Shown piece after piece: positions 54,150-64,000 of a stretch of 64,000 nucleotides of DNA. The notes beneath the pieces were generated by a model. It ran no database searches. It was not told the DNA's origin and saw only the letters and a program-made list of their open reading frames with translations. This DNA comes from Melieria omissa (taxonomy: Eukaryota > Arthropoda > Insecta > Diptera > Ulidiidae): positions 104,812,486-104,876,485 of the forward strand of contig OZ020269.1 of assembly GCA_963971225.1 (NCBI GenBank), in the 5' to 3' direction. Numbering within the stretch: position 1 is the stretch's first letter; every line of letters begins with the position of its first letter. The position numbers were made by a program, and so were the translations under genes.

Positions 54150-54520
54150 ACAGCTCCTGCCAAATTGTTGTTGTTCACATGTAAAACTGTTACTGTTCCA
54201 GTTTTTAACTCAGTTTCTAGTTTAAACTCAGCTTAAAAACGAAATCCAATTAGGTAAATATTGGCAGCTCCTGTCAAATTGTTGTTGTTCACGTGTAAAA
54301 CTGTTACTGTTTCAGTTTTTAACTCAGTTTCTAGTTTAAACTTAGTTGAAACGCGAAATCAAATGAAGTAATTATTGACAGCTCCTGTCAAATTGTTGTT
54401 GTTCAAGTGTAAAACTGTTGCTGTACACTTAGTACCAATTTTTCAGTCAGTTCTCAGTTTTTAATTCAGTTTCTAGCATAAATTTAGTTTAAATGCGAAA
54501 TCGAATTTTTCAATCAAAGT
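54150..54520. repeat. Tandem repeat of about 113 bp, three units plus a partial
   Basis: Units start GACAGCTCCTGCCAAATTGT (54150), GGCAGCTCCTGTCAAATTGT (54264) and GACAGCTCCTGTCAAATTGT (54378). Each contains GTAAAACTGTTACTGTTCCA and AACTCAGTTTCTAGTTTAAA variants. Confidence 0.85.
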
Positions 54521-55167
54521 TGAATGAAGTTTAAACTCGGTTTAAATGCCAAATTAAGTAATTCACCTCCAGCTTCAATATTGTAGCCGATTAATCTGTT
54601 TCGTTTAAAATGTCAACTTCGGTCGGGCTCTATAAAAATATAAACCCATGTCAGTCCAAAAGCTTTGCTGCATTGTGCGCTCCTATTCAATCTAACCTAA
54701 AAATAACAACTTTGTTTAACAACTAAATATTACTAATATTTTCATAACTAACCAATTATCAAACTGTTTTGGTTCAATCGCTTTGGTCGCCAATCACTGC
54801 TCGCACGCCAGCCATCAGCAGCTAAACTGTGCCACAGCACGACAGCCAGACCACAACAATCGCTGACCAGCTCTCCAAGAAACAATCATGGAAGCACATA
54901 ATCGATGTGGCCTGAGCACCGCAACGGCAAAACAGGAACAACGCAACGAACCACATTTGCTTGAACAAATTTTTTATGGCAGCGCGGTTTGTTGGTTGAG
55001 GGAAATAAATGGGTCGGTTACAGTAATTGGGTTAGTGGTGCTGCTGCAAACTTTTATTACATTAATTAAAAGCGGCAATTAAGTACTTAACATCAGTTGA
55101 TCAAACTAGTAGAAATTTACAGGCAAGCAAAATCTCAAATCTAAAACCCATCTGTTTGCCATTTCAG
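54521..55167. other. Upstream DNA of the 55-kb exon
   Basis: 54780-54890 is G+C-richer with CACGCCAGCCATCAGCAGC-type sequence and may be 5' UTR. A short frame at 54888-55082 begins with ATG but has no recognised motif and ends before the splice acceptor at 55167. Confidence 0.3.
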
Positions 55168-55868
55168 TTCACTGGCATTGCGCTGGCGCGACGCTTCCGC
55201 CATGGGCAACGCCATAACGCATGCGGTCAGTCGCAATGCAACCGGCAACAACTGCCACAGTAACAGCAACAACTACAACAAAAACTCCAAAACCTCAACA
55301 ACGCCGCGCAATGCGCACAAGTCACGCTATCAGTCAACTGCCGATGTGCACTATCAAAAGTCAAAAACGTTGCCGGCACGTCACAGCCGCCGACAACACA
55401 ACGTGGACGCGCAGCAGCAGCAGCCGCACACCGACAGCAGCGCCCCGCCGCACGGCGAAACGTCACGCGTGCTGTTCCTCCTCTATCTGATACATCGCAC
55501 CTGGAATGTTATGGTCGAGACGGTGGATACGCGTAGCAAAAGGTGAGCGGTTCGCAGTTGTTAGTGTTTGTGTCTATGTTCATAATTGTGAATTGAGATT
55601 ATTTTCGAGCGCACAGATCGCGTCGCAGCGCGCCCACTCCAGCGCCATACTACACGGACGAGGTCAGCAGCGGTGGCCGCGGTGCAGATAACTATTCGAT
55701 CAACATGAGCGATTTGGACGATGTGGAAGCGTCGTCGATCTGTTGCTCCCAGTACTCGGCCTGCAGCTGCAGCTACTGCTACGATGCCACGCAGAACGTG
55801 TACAACTCGATTGCCGAGGACTGCACCACGGACTCCATATGTCAGCGCACAGTATCGCGGTGTGGCAG
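55168..55868 (+). CDS. First two coding exons of an unrecognised plus-strand gene (partial)
   Basis: Exon 1, 55168-55542, follows TTTGCCATTTCAG; translation starts at 55202 (CCGCCATGG, good context). Exon 2 is 55617-55868, after a 74-bp intron with GTGAGC and CGAGCGCACAG borders, and ends at GTGAGT. 197 codons are visible and the rest lies downstream, probably past the window. The protein starts MGNAITHAVS, fitting an N-myristoylation signal (Gly2, Thr6). It then has an Asn/Ser/His/Gln-rich stretch, a short hydrophobic LFLLYLIHRTWNVMV segment (about residues 90-104), a basic RSKRSRRS patch, an acidic SDLDDVEASS and a Cys cluster (ICCSQYSACSCSYC). That suggests a membrane-associated cytoplasmic protein (inference). 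Family not recognised. The promoter may be at 29811. Confidence 0.75.
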
Positions 55869-57135
55869 GTGAGTTTTTGGGTTAATTTCTCTTTTAAGTT
55901 GATTGATGCAAGAAATTAATTGATGAAAAACATGACCTCAATCAAATTGATTGGTCAATAGGGCCAAATTTGTTGTATTTTCCAAAAGTGCAGCAACTGT
56001 GACAGTTGCATTGACTTTTAAATGCCTAAAACCATCACAGTTTAAGAGGCACTGTACGCGCCTGTGGTTTTACAGTTTTTCATGCACAACATTTTCTCCA
56101 GCTGTCTTGAACAAAGCTGTTTACTAAAAAAAAACACAAAAGAGTTTTACAATTACAACACAACGCACGTTTTCCGCTCGTTTAGTTATTTTGTTGCCTC
56201 TTTGCTGCATTTCGAGCCTCATTTATGTTGATCGTGTATCCAGTCACTGCCAAACTGTCTATTAGTTTTGCAACAAATGCCAGCTGGGGTTTCGGATGTT
56301 AACTTAAGTTGCGCTCAAATATATGCTACGAATTTTTCTGCCAAATGCCAAGCTCTCAATATTGAAATCGTAGAGACTTACCTTGGATTTTCATTGAAGC
56401 CTTTCAACGCTGTCAAGTTTCTGGCGCAGTTACAAAACCTCAGCTAGATTTAGGAAGACCATTCATCTTGACTCTGAAGCAAACTTTCCAAATGCAATTT
56501 TTGGAATAAGTAATTTCCTGAGTAAATGCAATACGCCAATAAGAATTTCTCTCTTAAAGTTGTGTCTTTTCTCTTTTAAATCTACTTAATATTTCAATAT
56601 AAGCCCTCACCGCTTCTAAACACCGGTTTTCGCATCGTCTTTTCACGGATACTTATCCTGGGGAATACTGCACTTATTTTCCTTATTTCTTTACCACACT
56701 AATTCATGGAAAATTTTAATGACCCTAACTTTTTTTCATTCTCATTTTCATTCAGTCTGAAGTCTGCTACGCTACACCACACTTCACACCTCTGTCAGAA
56801 ACATAAAAATATTACTTCTGCATTTTCACGCATTTAAAAATATGTAAATTGATACAACAACAAAGCGTCGTCGCACTACAACAAACTGCAAGTGGCAAAT
56901 GCACTCAGAACATCAAAGACAATGTTGATTTCTCCTTTTCGCACCACAAACGAACTTTGCTGATTTTCAGATAATAAACTTTCGCACATACAAATTGCCT
57001 TTTCACCAGCCACCAACTTGCTGCCAATTAAATTCTCTGCTAATAAATATTCCTCGTATAGTCGTCTTTCTATATTAGACATTCTACTTATAACTGAGGT
57101 ATTTGAATATTAAAAACCAATTGTTTTGTTATCAT
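55869..57135. other. Intron of the plus-strand gene; no exon seen
   Basis: Begins with the GTGAGT donor of exon 2. No further plus-strand exon recognised up to the end of the Kazal gene. Confidence 0.5.
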
Positions 57136-57139
57136 ATCT

Positions 57140-57145
57140 TTTATT
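57140..57145 (-). promoter_or_regulatory. Polyadenylation signal of the Kazal-repeat gene
   Basis: AATAAA on the minus strand about 70 nt after the TGA at 57214-57216, within GCGAATAAAAGATATG. Confidence 0.65.
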
Positions 57146-57213
57146 CGCAATTAATTTTAGTTTGTTGCATTTTACATTTAAGCGTTTCCTAAATCTATTG
57201 CACTGTCAGACTT

Positions 57214-60200
57214 TCATTTCTTTTTACTATCGTAAGCAGTCTGCAATTCGGATAATTTGTCCAAAATGTAGTTCATTTGTGCGGAATTCGGTGAGAGTTC
57301 TCCATGCACTGGTTGCGCCTGTTCGCTGGGTGCTGGCGCGTAGCTGATATGGGTGTACGATGGCTGGTTATAAACTGGCGCCGTAAATACTGGGCTGTAG
57401 GCTGGGAAGGGCACTTGGAACGGTGGCACCAGATCGCCTGGAACCACGTGTGGCAAATTCACATTCCCCGCATTCTGTATGCCGTTCACATATGTGCCCA
57501 ACGGAATGGGCTGGGCACCATCATCCTCATCATCGCAATAACCTTCTTCTTCTGTGGGGTAAGAAGAGCTGGCACCGCCACCAACACTTTTGCCATACGC
57601 TGGCTGTGCAGAACCGCTTCCTGGCTGAACGGAACCGCTTCCATATGCCGATGATTGACTGTTACCACTTCCATATGCTGACTGGCTGGATGAAGAGCCA
57701 GGATTTTGGGCACTCCCGGAACCTGGTTGACTCTTACCACTTCCATATGCTGACTGCCTGGATGAAGAGCCAGGATTTTGGGCACTACCGGAACCTGGTT
57801 GACTCTTACCACTTCCATAGGCTGACTGGCTGGATGAAGAGCCAGGATTTTGGGCACTCCCGGAACCTGGTTGACTCTTACCACTTCCATAGGCTGACTG
57901 GCTGGATGAAGAGCCAGGATTTTGGGCACTCCCGGAACCTGGTTGACTGGATGGCGACCCATAGCTTTTGTCAATGGGATTCGGGGCACTTTCATATCCT
58001 GATTGACTGGCTTGTGAACCGGAGTAATTGTCAACCGGATTAGGGGCACTTCCATAGTTTGACTGACTGGATGGCACACCAGAGGGATTTTGCGATGATT
58101 GACTATTACCACTTCCGTATGCTGATTGGCTGGACGACGAGTCCGGATTTAGAGCACTTCCGTATCCTGGTTGTTTGCTGGGAACATTCGAGCCACTTTT
58201 ATACTCGGATCCCGACTGACTACACGGCGATACAGATGCCTTTTGCGATTGACTACTACTACTGCCATATCCCGATTGGCTAGACGATGGTACAGCGTTG
58301 TTGTGGATTGGCTTCGGGGCACTTCCATATCCTGATTGGCTTGGTGATGAACCGGAGTAATTGTCGATGGGGTTGGGGGCGCTTCCATGTCCTAATCCTC
58401 GTTGATTGTGTGGTTGACCAGAGGGAATGTGTGCTGGTTGGCTGCTAGCACTTCCATATCCTGGTTGGCTGGGGTTAGAGGAGCTCCCATGTCCAGAACC
58501 GGAGTAATTGTCAATGGGGATCGGGACGCTTCCATGTCCTATTCCAGGTTGATTGTGTGGTAGACCAGAGGGAATGTGTGATGGTTGGCTGTTGGCACTT
58601 CCATATCCTGGTTGGCTGGGTTGTGAACCAGAGTAATTGTCGATGGGGTTCGGGGCGCTTCCATGTCCTCTTCCTGGTTGATTGTGTGGTAGACCAGAGG
58701 GAATGTGTGCTGATTGGCTGCTAGCACTTCCATATCCTGGTTGGCTGGGGTTAGAGGAGCTCCCATGTCCAGAACCGGAGTAATTGTCAATGGGGATCGG
58801 GACGCTTCCATGTCCTATTCCTGGTTGATTGTGTGGTAGACCAGAGGGAATATTTGATGGTTGGCTGTTGGCACTTCCATATCCTGGTTGGCTGGGTTGA
58901 GAACCAGAGTAATTGTCGATGGGGTTCGGGGCGCTTCCATGTCCAGAACCGGAGTAATTGTCAATGGGGATCGGGGCGCTTCCATGTCCTAATCCTGGTT
59001 GATTGTGTGGTAGACCAGAGGGCATGTGTGCTGGTTGGCTGCTAGCACTTCCATATCCTGGTTGGCTGGGGTTAGAGGGGCTCCCATGTCCAGAACCGGA
59101 GTAATTGTCAATGGGGATCGGGACGCTTCCATGTCCTATTCCTGGTTGATTGTGTGGTAGACCAGAGGGAATGTGTGATGGTTGGCTGTTGGCACTTCCA
59201 TATCCTGGTTGGCTGGATGGTGAACCGGAGTAATTGTCGATGTTGTTGGGGGCGCTCCCATGTCCTAATCCTGGTTGATTGTGTGGTGGCCCACAGGGGA
59301 TCTGTGATGGTTGACTGGGTGGTGAACCGGAGTAATTGTCAATGGGGTTCGGGGCGCTACCATGTCCAGAACCGGAGTAATTGTCAATGGGGTTCGGGGC
59401 GCTTCCATGTCCTATTCCTGGTTGATTGTGTGGAAGACCAGAGGGGATGTGTGCTGGTTGGCTGCTGCCACTTCCATATCCTGGTTGACTGGGGGCTGAA
59501 CCGGAGTAATTGTCAATTGGAATGAGCGTGTTTCCATGTCCTAATCCTGGTTGACTGTGTGGTAGAACAGAGGGGATGGGTGATGGTTGGTTGTTTCCAC
59601 TTCCATATCCAGATTGGCTGTGTGAGGAACCAGCATTTTGGTGGACCGGATTCGGGGCACTTCCATATCCTGGTTGGCTAGGTGGTGAACCGGAGTAATT
59701 ATCGATGGGGATCGGGACGCTTCCATGTCCTATTCCTGGTTGATTGTGTGGTAGACCAGAGGGGATGTGTGATGGTTGACTGGGGTGTGAACCGGAGTAA
59801 TTGTCGATGGGGTTCGTGGCGCTTCCATGTCCTTTTCGTGGTTGATGGTGTGGTAGACCAGAGGGTATGTGTGCTGGTTGGCTGCTGGCACTTCCATATC
59901 CTGGTTGACTGGGAGGTGAACCGGAGTAATTGTCAATGGGGCTAGGGGCGTTCCCATGTCCAGAACCGGAGTAATTGTCGATGGGGATCGGGGCGCTTCC
60001 ATGTCCTATTCCTGGTTGGTTGTGTGGTGGACCACAGGGGATCTGTGATGGTTGACTGGGTGGTGAACCGGAATAATTGTCAATTAGAATGAGGGCGCTT
60101 CCAGCTCCTCGTCCTGGTTGGATTTGTGGTAAAACAGAGGGGATGGGTGATGGTTGGTTGTGACCACTTCCATATCCAGATTGACTTGGCAATGGGCCAG

Positions 60201-61745
60201 CATTGTTGTGGTTCGGATTCGAGGCACTTCCATATCCTGGTTGACTGGATGATGAACCGGAGTAATTGTCGATATGGTTCGGAGCGCTTCCATGTCCTAA
60301 TCCTGGTTTATTGTGTGGTGGCCCAGAGGGGATGTGTGATGGTTGACTGTGGGCTGGACCGGAGTAACTGCCGATGGGGTTCGGGACGCTTCCATGTCCA
60401 GAACCGGAGTAATTATCGATGGAGATCGGGGCGCTTCCATGTCCTATTCCTGGTTGGTTTTGTGGTAGAACAGAGGGGATGGGTGATGGTTGGTTGTGAC
60501 CACTTCCATATCCAGATTGACTTGGCAATGGGCCAGCATTGTTGTGGATCGGATTCGAGGCACTTCCATATCCTGGTTGACTGGATGATGAACCAGAGTA
60601 ATTGTCGATAGGATTCGGAGCGCTTCCATGTCCTAATCCTTGTTGATTGTGTGGTAGCCCAGAGGGGATGTGTGATGGTTGACTGTGGGCTGAACCGGAG
60701 TAATTGTCGATGGGGTTCGGGACGCTTCCATGTCCAGAACCGGAGTAATTGTCGATGGAGTTCGGGGCGCTGCCGTGTCCAGAACCGGAGTAATTATCAA
60801 TGGGGGTCGGGGCACTTCCATGTCCTATTCCTGGTTGGTTGTGTGGTAGAACAGAGGGGATGGGTGATGGTTGGTTGTGACCACTTCCATATCCAGATTG
60901 ACTTGGCAATGGGCTAGCATTGTTGTGGATCGGATTCGAGGCACTTCCATATCCTGGTTGATTGGATGATGAACCGGAGTAATTGTCGATGGGGAAGGGG
61001 GCGCTTCCATGTCCTATTCCTGGTTGGTTGTGTGGTAGACCAGAGGGAATGTGTGCTGGTTGGCTGTTGGCACTTCCATATCCTGGTTGACTAGGTGGTG
61101 AACCGGAGTAATTGTCGATGGGGATCGGGGAGTTTCCATGTCCTACTCCTGGTTGGTTGTGTGGTAGACCAGAGGGGATGTGTGCTGGTTGGCTGCTACC
61201 ACTTCCATATCCAGATTTGCTCAGTGATGAACCAGCATTTTGTTGAACCGAAATCGGAACACTGCTAGGTGACAGACTTGAAGCTGAATACTTAAGTGAT
61301 GCTGCACCATAATTTTGCGGTGCAGATGGCTGTTGGCTGCCTTGTCCATAATGTGAGTTGTGGTTTGGTACATGTTGAACAGGAGATGATTGAGGCAAAG
61401 GCACGGACTGGCTATTAGGTTCATTTAACCACCACCAGCTGGAAGGTACCGAGGCTGGAGAACTTCCTTGTTGAGACGCTCCATAAACGCTAGCCGGAAC
61501 GGAGGATGGAACTGAATTTGGCTGATGCTTTACTTGGACTCCTTGTGAGCTGGGGACGTTCTGATGAGGCAAGACTGGACTGGGCGGATTGGATGGGTAT
61601 ATGGGGGCAAGTGGCTGATTAAAGAGAGGAGCGCCAACAGGTGACTGATGTGCGGATTGAACAGGGGCGTTGGGAACTGAGCCAGATTGAGCGGCAACGG
61701 GGTGAAGGTATCCCTCGCATGGTCCGTCATTGATTTGTATCCATT
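57214..61745 (-). CDS. Kazal-repeat gene exon 3 (repeat region)
   Basis: 4,532 bp after TTTTTCAG, completing the Kazal domain (QWIQINDGPCEGY) and then the entire repeat region to TGA at 57214. The frame is open over 1,510 codons, which is strong evidence of selection on a repeat-rich coding region. Confidence 0.93.
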
Positions 61746-62263
61746 CTGAAAAATTGAAAACAAATGCTATATAGCTGATTCGATCCTTTTAATCGGCGTA
61801 AAACTTACGTTTCTTGGTCTGACAAATAAGAATGTTCAGATGACATGAATTGGACACTGTTTTAGTGATGGAAGTGCCCACTTGGAGCGCGCAGATAGGA
61901 TCAAAAATTGCTGGACAAATCATGGCTGCACAGTTGGAGAAACATTGGCTTGTGCTGACTTTGGTTAGGCCTACAAGCAAGAAACCACATAAAGATCGAT
62001 GATCAGTAAACGGTAACTTGAAGCTATTGGCGCATTTTTCACTTACTGGGTTTTCCGGCAAAGAGCTGCTTATAGTTGTAGGCATCCAGGCGGCATTCGT
62101 TTTCGAAATACAGAAACTCCTTGCCGTCAGTGGCACAAGCTGGCTCACCCCCGGGCGGACACAAAGGAGCATCGTTGGATGCATCCAAGTAGACATTCTT
62201 AGCTTTGAATGACGCTGTGGCCGCGACCGCAACCAAACTGCTAATTAAAAGTAATGATTTCAT
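57214..62263 (-). CDS. Secreted Kazal-like protein with giant Ser/Pro/Gly/Gln/Tyr-rich repeat region
   Basis: Three exons: 62047-62263, 61809-61970, 57214-61745 (introns 76 and 63 bp, GTAAGT donors, TTGTAG and TTTTTCAG acceptors); 1,636 residues. Met at 62263 starts a clear signal peptide (MKSLLLISSLVAVAATA). Two Kazal-like clusters follow: Cys35, 43, 57, 82/86 (CPPGGEPACATDGKEF...NEC) and Cys91, 99, 115, 122, 136 (CPAIFDPICA...NSCHLNILIC...GPC), as in serine-protease inhibitors. The second lacks the usual Gly-Thr-Tyr. From about residue 240 come modules of 30-60 residues built from HIPSGLPHNQPGIGHGSAP, PIDNYSGS (25 copies) and SQPGYGSAS. Then come four 24-residue units and a unique acidic and Pro/Tyr-rich tail (EEEGYCDDEDDG). 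Probably an extracellular structural or mucin-like protein (inference); exact family not known. Confidence 0.92.
57657..57944 (-). repeat. Four 72-bp coding tandem units
   Basis: Exact 72-bp periodicity (57657, 57729, 57801, 57873, 57945). Units are about 95% identical and encode SQPGSGSAQNPG then SSSSQSAYGSGK. One unit has Arg instead of Ser. Recent in-frame expansion. Confidence 0.93.
58280..61200 (-). repeat. Coding minisatellite of the Kazal gene
   Basis: Irregular higher-order array of modules of about 90-180 bp. Markers are GAACCGGAGTAATTGTC on the plus strand (PIDNYSGS) and CACTTCCATATCCTGGTTG (QPGYGS). Lengths are multiples of 3, and the antisense strand is also often open as a by-product. 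Confidence 0.9.
61809..61970 (-). CDS. Kazal-repeat gene exon 2
   Basis: Acceptor TTGTAG; encodes SLTKVSTSQCFSNCAAMICP through ICQTKK, most of the second Kazal-like domain. Donor C|GTAAGT. Confidence 0.92.
62047..62263 (-). CDS. Kazal-repeat gene exon 1
   Basis: Codons 1-72 plus one base: signal peptide and first Kazal-like cluster. Donor A|GTAAGT at 62041-62046. Confidence 0.92.
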
Positions 62264-62336
62264 TATGCGACGATTTACTTCTGCAACGACGGAAGTGAAC
62301 AAGTGCACTGATGCTTTCCAATGTCGAGGGCGCAGC

Positions 62337-62344
62337 TTTTTATA
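62337..62344 (-). promoter_or_regulatory. TATA box of the Kazal-repeat gene
   Basis: TATAAAAA on the minus strand, 35 bp before an initiator-like TCAGTG whose A (62309) would be the start site. This gives a 5' UTR of about 46 nt before the ATG at 62263. TATA promoters are common in fly genes for secreted structural proteins. Confidence 0.65.
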
Positions 62345-63571
62345 CGCAATTGTGCCTTGCACCAGAAGAACGTTTCGCGGACGCAGCGCAGCATTATCAC
62401 CCACCACGCTGGTGCCAGTGGTTCGGTCCACGTTAATCGGTCACGGTGCCAAAAAACCAGCAACCGGTGAATTATCGGGCACTGCAGTGGCTGCCTTTCG
62501 CTTGTTGCAGTACGTGCTTTGAGACATTTGTTTTTAACGCGTATTTCGCTTATTTCGTGCGACGACATTTGCTTGAACCACGTTTGACACTGTCATGCAA
62601 CGACATTCTTCGCCAACGAGATACGAGTGCAAGCGACAACTTTATCCAAACACTTTGCGTGGCCATTTATGAATGAAAACTGGTAGCAGACGCACGACTG
62701 TGATAGACTTATTAGCATTGCGAAATTGTTTACAAATTGTGGTTGTTGCCTTATCGCTGATGGCTGACGTTGAGCGTGTGTTGCGATAATTTCGTTGGAT
62801 AACAACAGCAAAGAACGACAACACTTGACAGAGTTAATTGTTGAATAAGCAAGAAAAGAGTAGTCACAATCGATTGAACTCACAGCACATAAAAATTTAA
62901 CTTTTTTCGCAGATAATTTTGCTGAGCTACCACCTTCCATCAGTGCTTTCATACTTTATTTTGAATTATTCAATCATTAAACTGTCGTTAAGTTGTTTGC
63001 CCCACCAGCCACTTTCAACTAAATATCAAATTGCATTCTTAAATTGAGTGCATTCTGCGGTGATTACAATCAAAGTGTGATTGTAGATGTAAAAAACTGG
63101 AGCTGTAGAAAAGTCTTGGCTCATAGCATTTAATTTCATGTCAACGCACACAAACACAGACATACATAGCAGGTTGGTATATGTAGAGAATACAAGAAAC
63201 ATCTCACTAATAACAGCTTATTTATTGCCATTAGACTAAGAACTTCCCATTGCAGTTGACGTTTGAATACAAATATCTGTAGCAAAGTCAGGAAGTTCAC
63301 GTTTCTTTAGTGGCAGCTCAACAGCCAAAGAACTAGTTTTGATGGCCAACTAATTTCAGCTGTTTGTGATGGGAATATCACAAATATTAGATTAACAACT
63401 GTTATTATTGCTTATGGGGAAACTTGTTACTATTGTAATGAAAGAGATTTGTTGAGGTTTGATTTTTAATTTCATTGAAATATTAACGAAAGAAAAAGAA
63501 GAAGCTATAAGTTTGTGTGTCATTGCAATGAAAAAAGTGTCGCAAATGTGATCACGATCGAAGATCTTCTG
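62345..63571. other. No gene seen
   Basis: Upstream of the Kazal-repeat gene. 62380-62660 is G+C-richer and may hold its regulatory sites. No exon recognised on either strand. Confidence 0.45.
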
Positions 63572-63880
63572 CAGTGTTGCCAGATCAGGAGATTTCCTCC
63601 TAGATTTAGGAGATTCTTGGCCTTTTAGGAGAATTTTAGGAGGAAGAAATGTTTGGGAGAAAGTTTAGGGTATTTACATTTCATGTTTGGGGGATTTTTC
63701 GTATCCTTAGTGAACTTTTGGGATATTTTGTGATAACGAATTGTGATGTATTGGGAACACTAGCAACAAAACATATTTTGGTAACTATTTTAATAGTCAA
63801 AGCACCCTATTGTGTTAAAAATTTTAAAGCTTACAAAATGTAAACTCGTTCTATCTCGTTCTCACTTATTGCTGTCAAGA
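63572..63880. mobile_element. hAT-like MITE (family D), inverted and truncated
   Basis: Starts CAGTGTTGCCAGATCAGGAG (right terminus of the family, reversed) and runs through TTAGGAGATTCTTGG to GTTCTATCTCGTTCTCACTT, which matches the reversed interior of the 35.4-kb copy (AAGTGAGAACGAGATAGAAC). The other terminus is missing before the window ends. Confidence 0.8.
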
Positions 63881-64000
63881 AAGAGGAAGAGCTACGGATT
63901 AACGCAATCGAGGCCCACAAATCAGCAATGTTGCTGCCAAGTTTCAGTAAATAAATGAACTGCGCTTGAACCAGATTTAAGTTATATGGGCGGTGCTACG

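Noticed and set aside
57304..61000. Long plus-strand open frames (up to about 200 codons) across the Kazal-repeat exon
   Set aside because: They are antisense by-products of a 3-bp-phased repeat: same modules, no splice sites, no start context, and Trp/Cys/His-heavy composition.
57486..61424. Additional minus-strand frames in the same exon (up to about 208 codons)
   Set aside because: Out-of-frame readings of the same coding repeat; the 1,510-codon frame is the real one.

Overview
The window is nuclear DNA of a higher fly (Brachycera). The evidence is an A+T-rich genome with 60-75 bp introns, a fly-type KCNQ potassium channel gene, fly-like tRNA genes, a perfect Drosophila-style Inr+DPE promoter and many Tc1/mariner, hAT-like and TTAA-flanked elements. 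A tephritid fruit fly is my best guess, from overall character only. Nothing suggests a bacterium, an organelle or a virus.

Layout. (1) 1-11.4 kb: 3' part of KCNQ on the minus strand, 14 coding exons reconstructed with consistent reading phases (640 residues visible, stop at 482). Its large introns hold mobile elements and a minisatellite of GTAAGT-like words. An open frame at 1-195 on the plus strand may be the tail of a convergent gene. (2) 12-29 kb: no convincing protein gene except transposases. It holds a complete Tc3-like transposon with an apparently intact, intron-containing transposase (16.3-17.8 kb), three intron-containing tRNA-Leu(CAA) genes, one tRNA-Glu(UUC), a 1.28-kb TTAA-flanked foldback, two copies of a deleted mariner-like element, a 100-bp tandem repeat and LINE remnants. 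(3) 29.8-55 kb: probably the long 5' non-coding part or first intron of a plus-strand gene. A strong Inr+DPE promoter lies at 29,811 and the first coding exons seen are at 55.2-55.9 kb (a possibly myristoylated, Cys-rich protein I do not recognise). The link is inferred. The interval carries MITEs, dead mariner/Tc1 copies and LINE ends. (4) 57.2-62.3 kb: a complete three-exon minus-strand gene for a secreted protein of about 1,636 residues, with two Kazal-like Cys clusters followed by more than a thousand residues of Ser/Pro/Gly/Gln/Asn/Tyr-rich repeats. It has a TATA box and poly(A) signal and is probably nested in an intron of the plus-strand gene. (5) 62.3-64 kb: intergenic or intronic, with a truncated hAT-like MITE.

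The three protein genes show no sign of acting together; they are ordinary neighbours. The less ordinary signals are a GC-AG intron in KCNQ, a transposase intron whose retention would leave only the DNA-binding half, the foldback, four different TTAA-flanked families in one window, and the large repeat-built Kazal protein.
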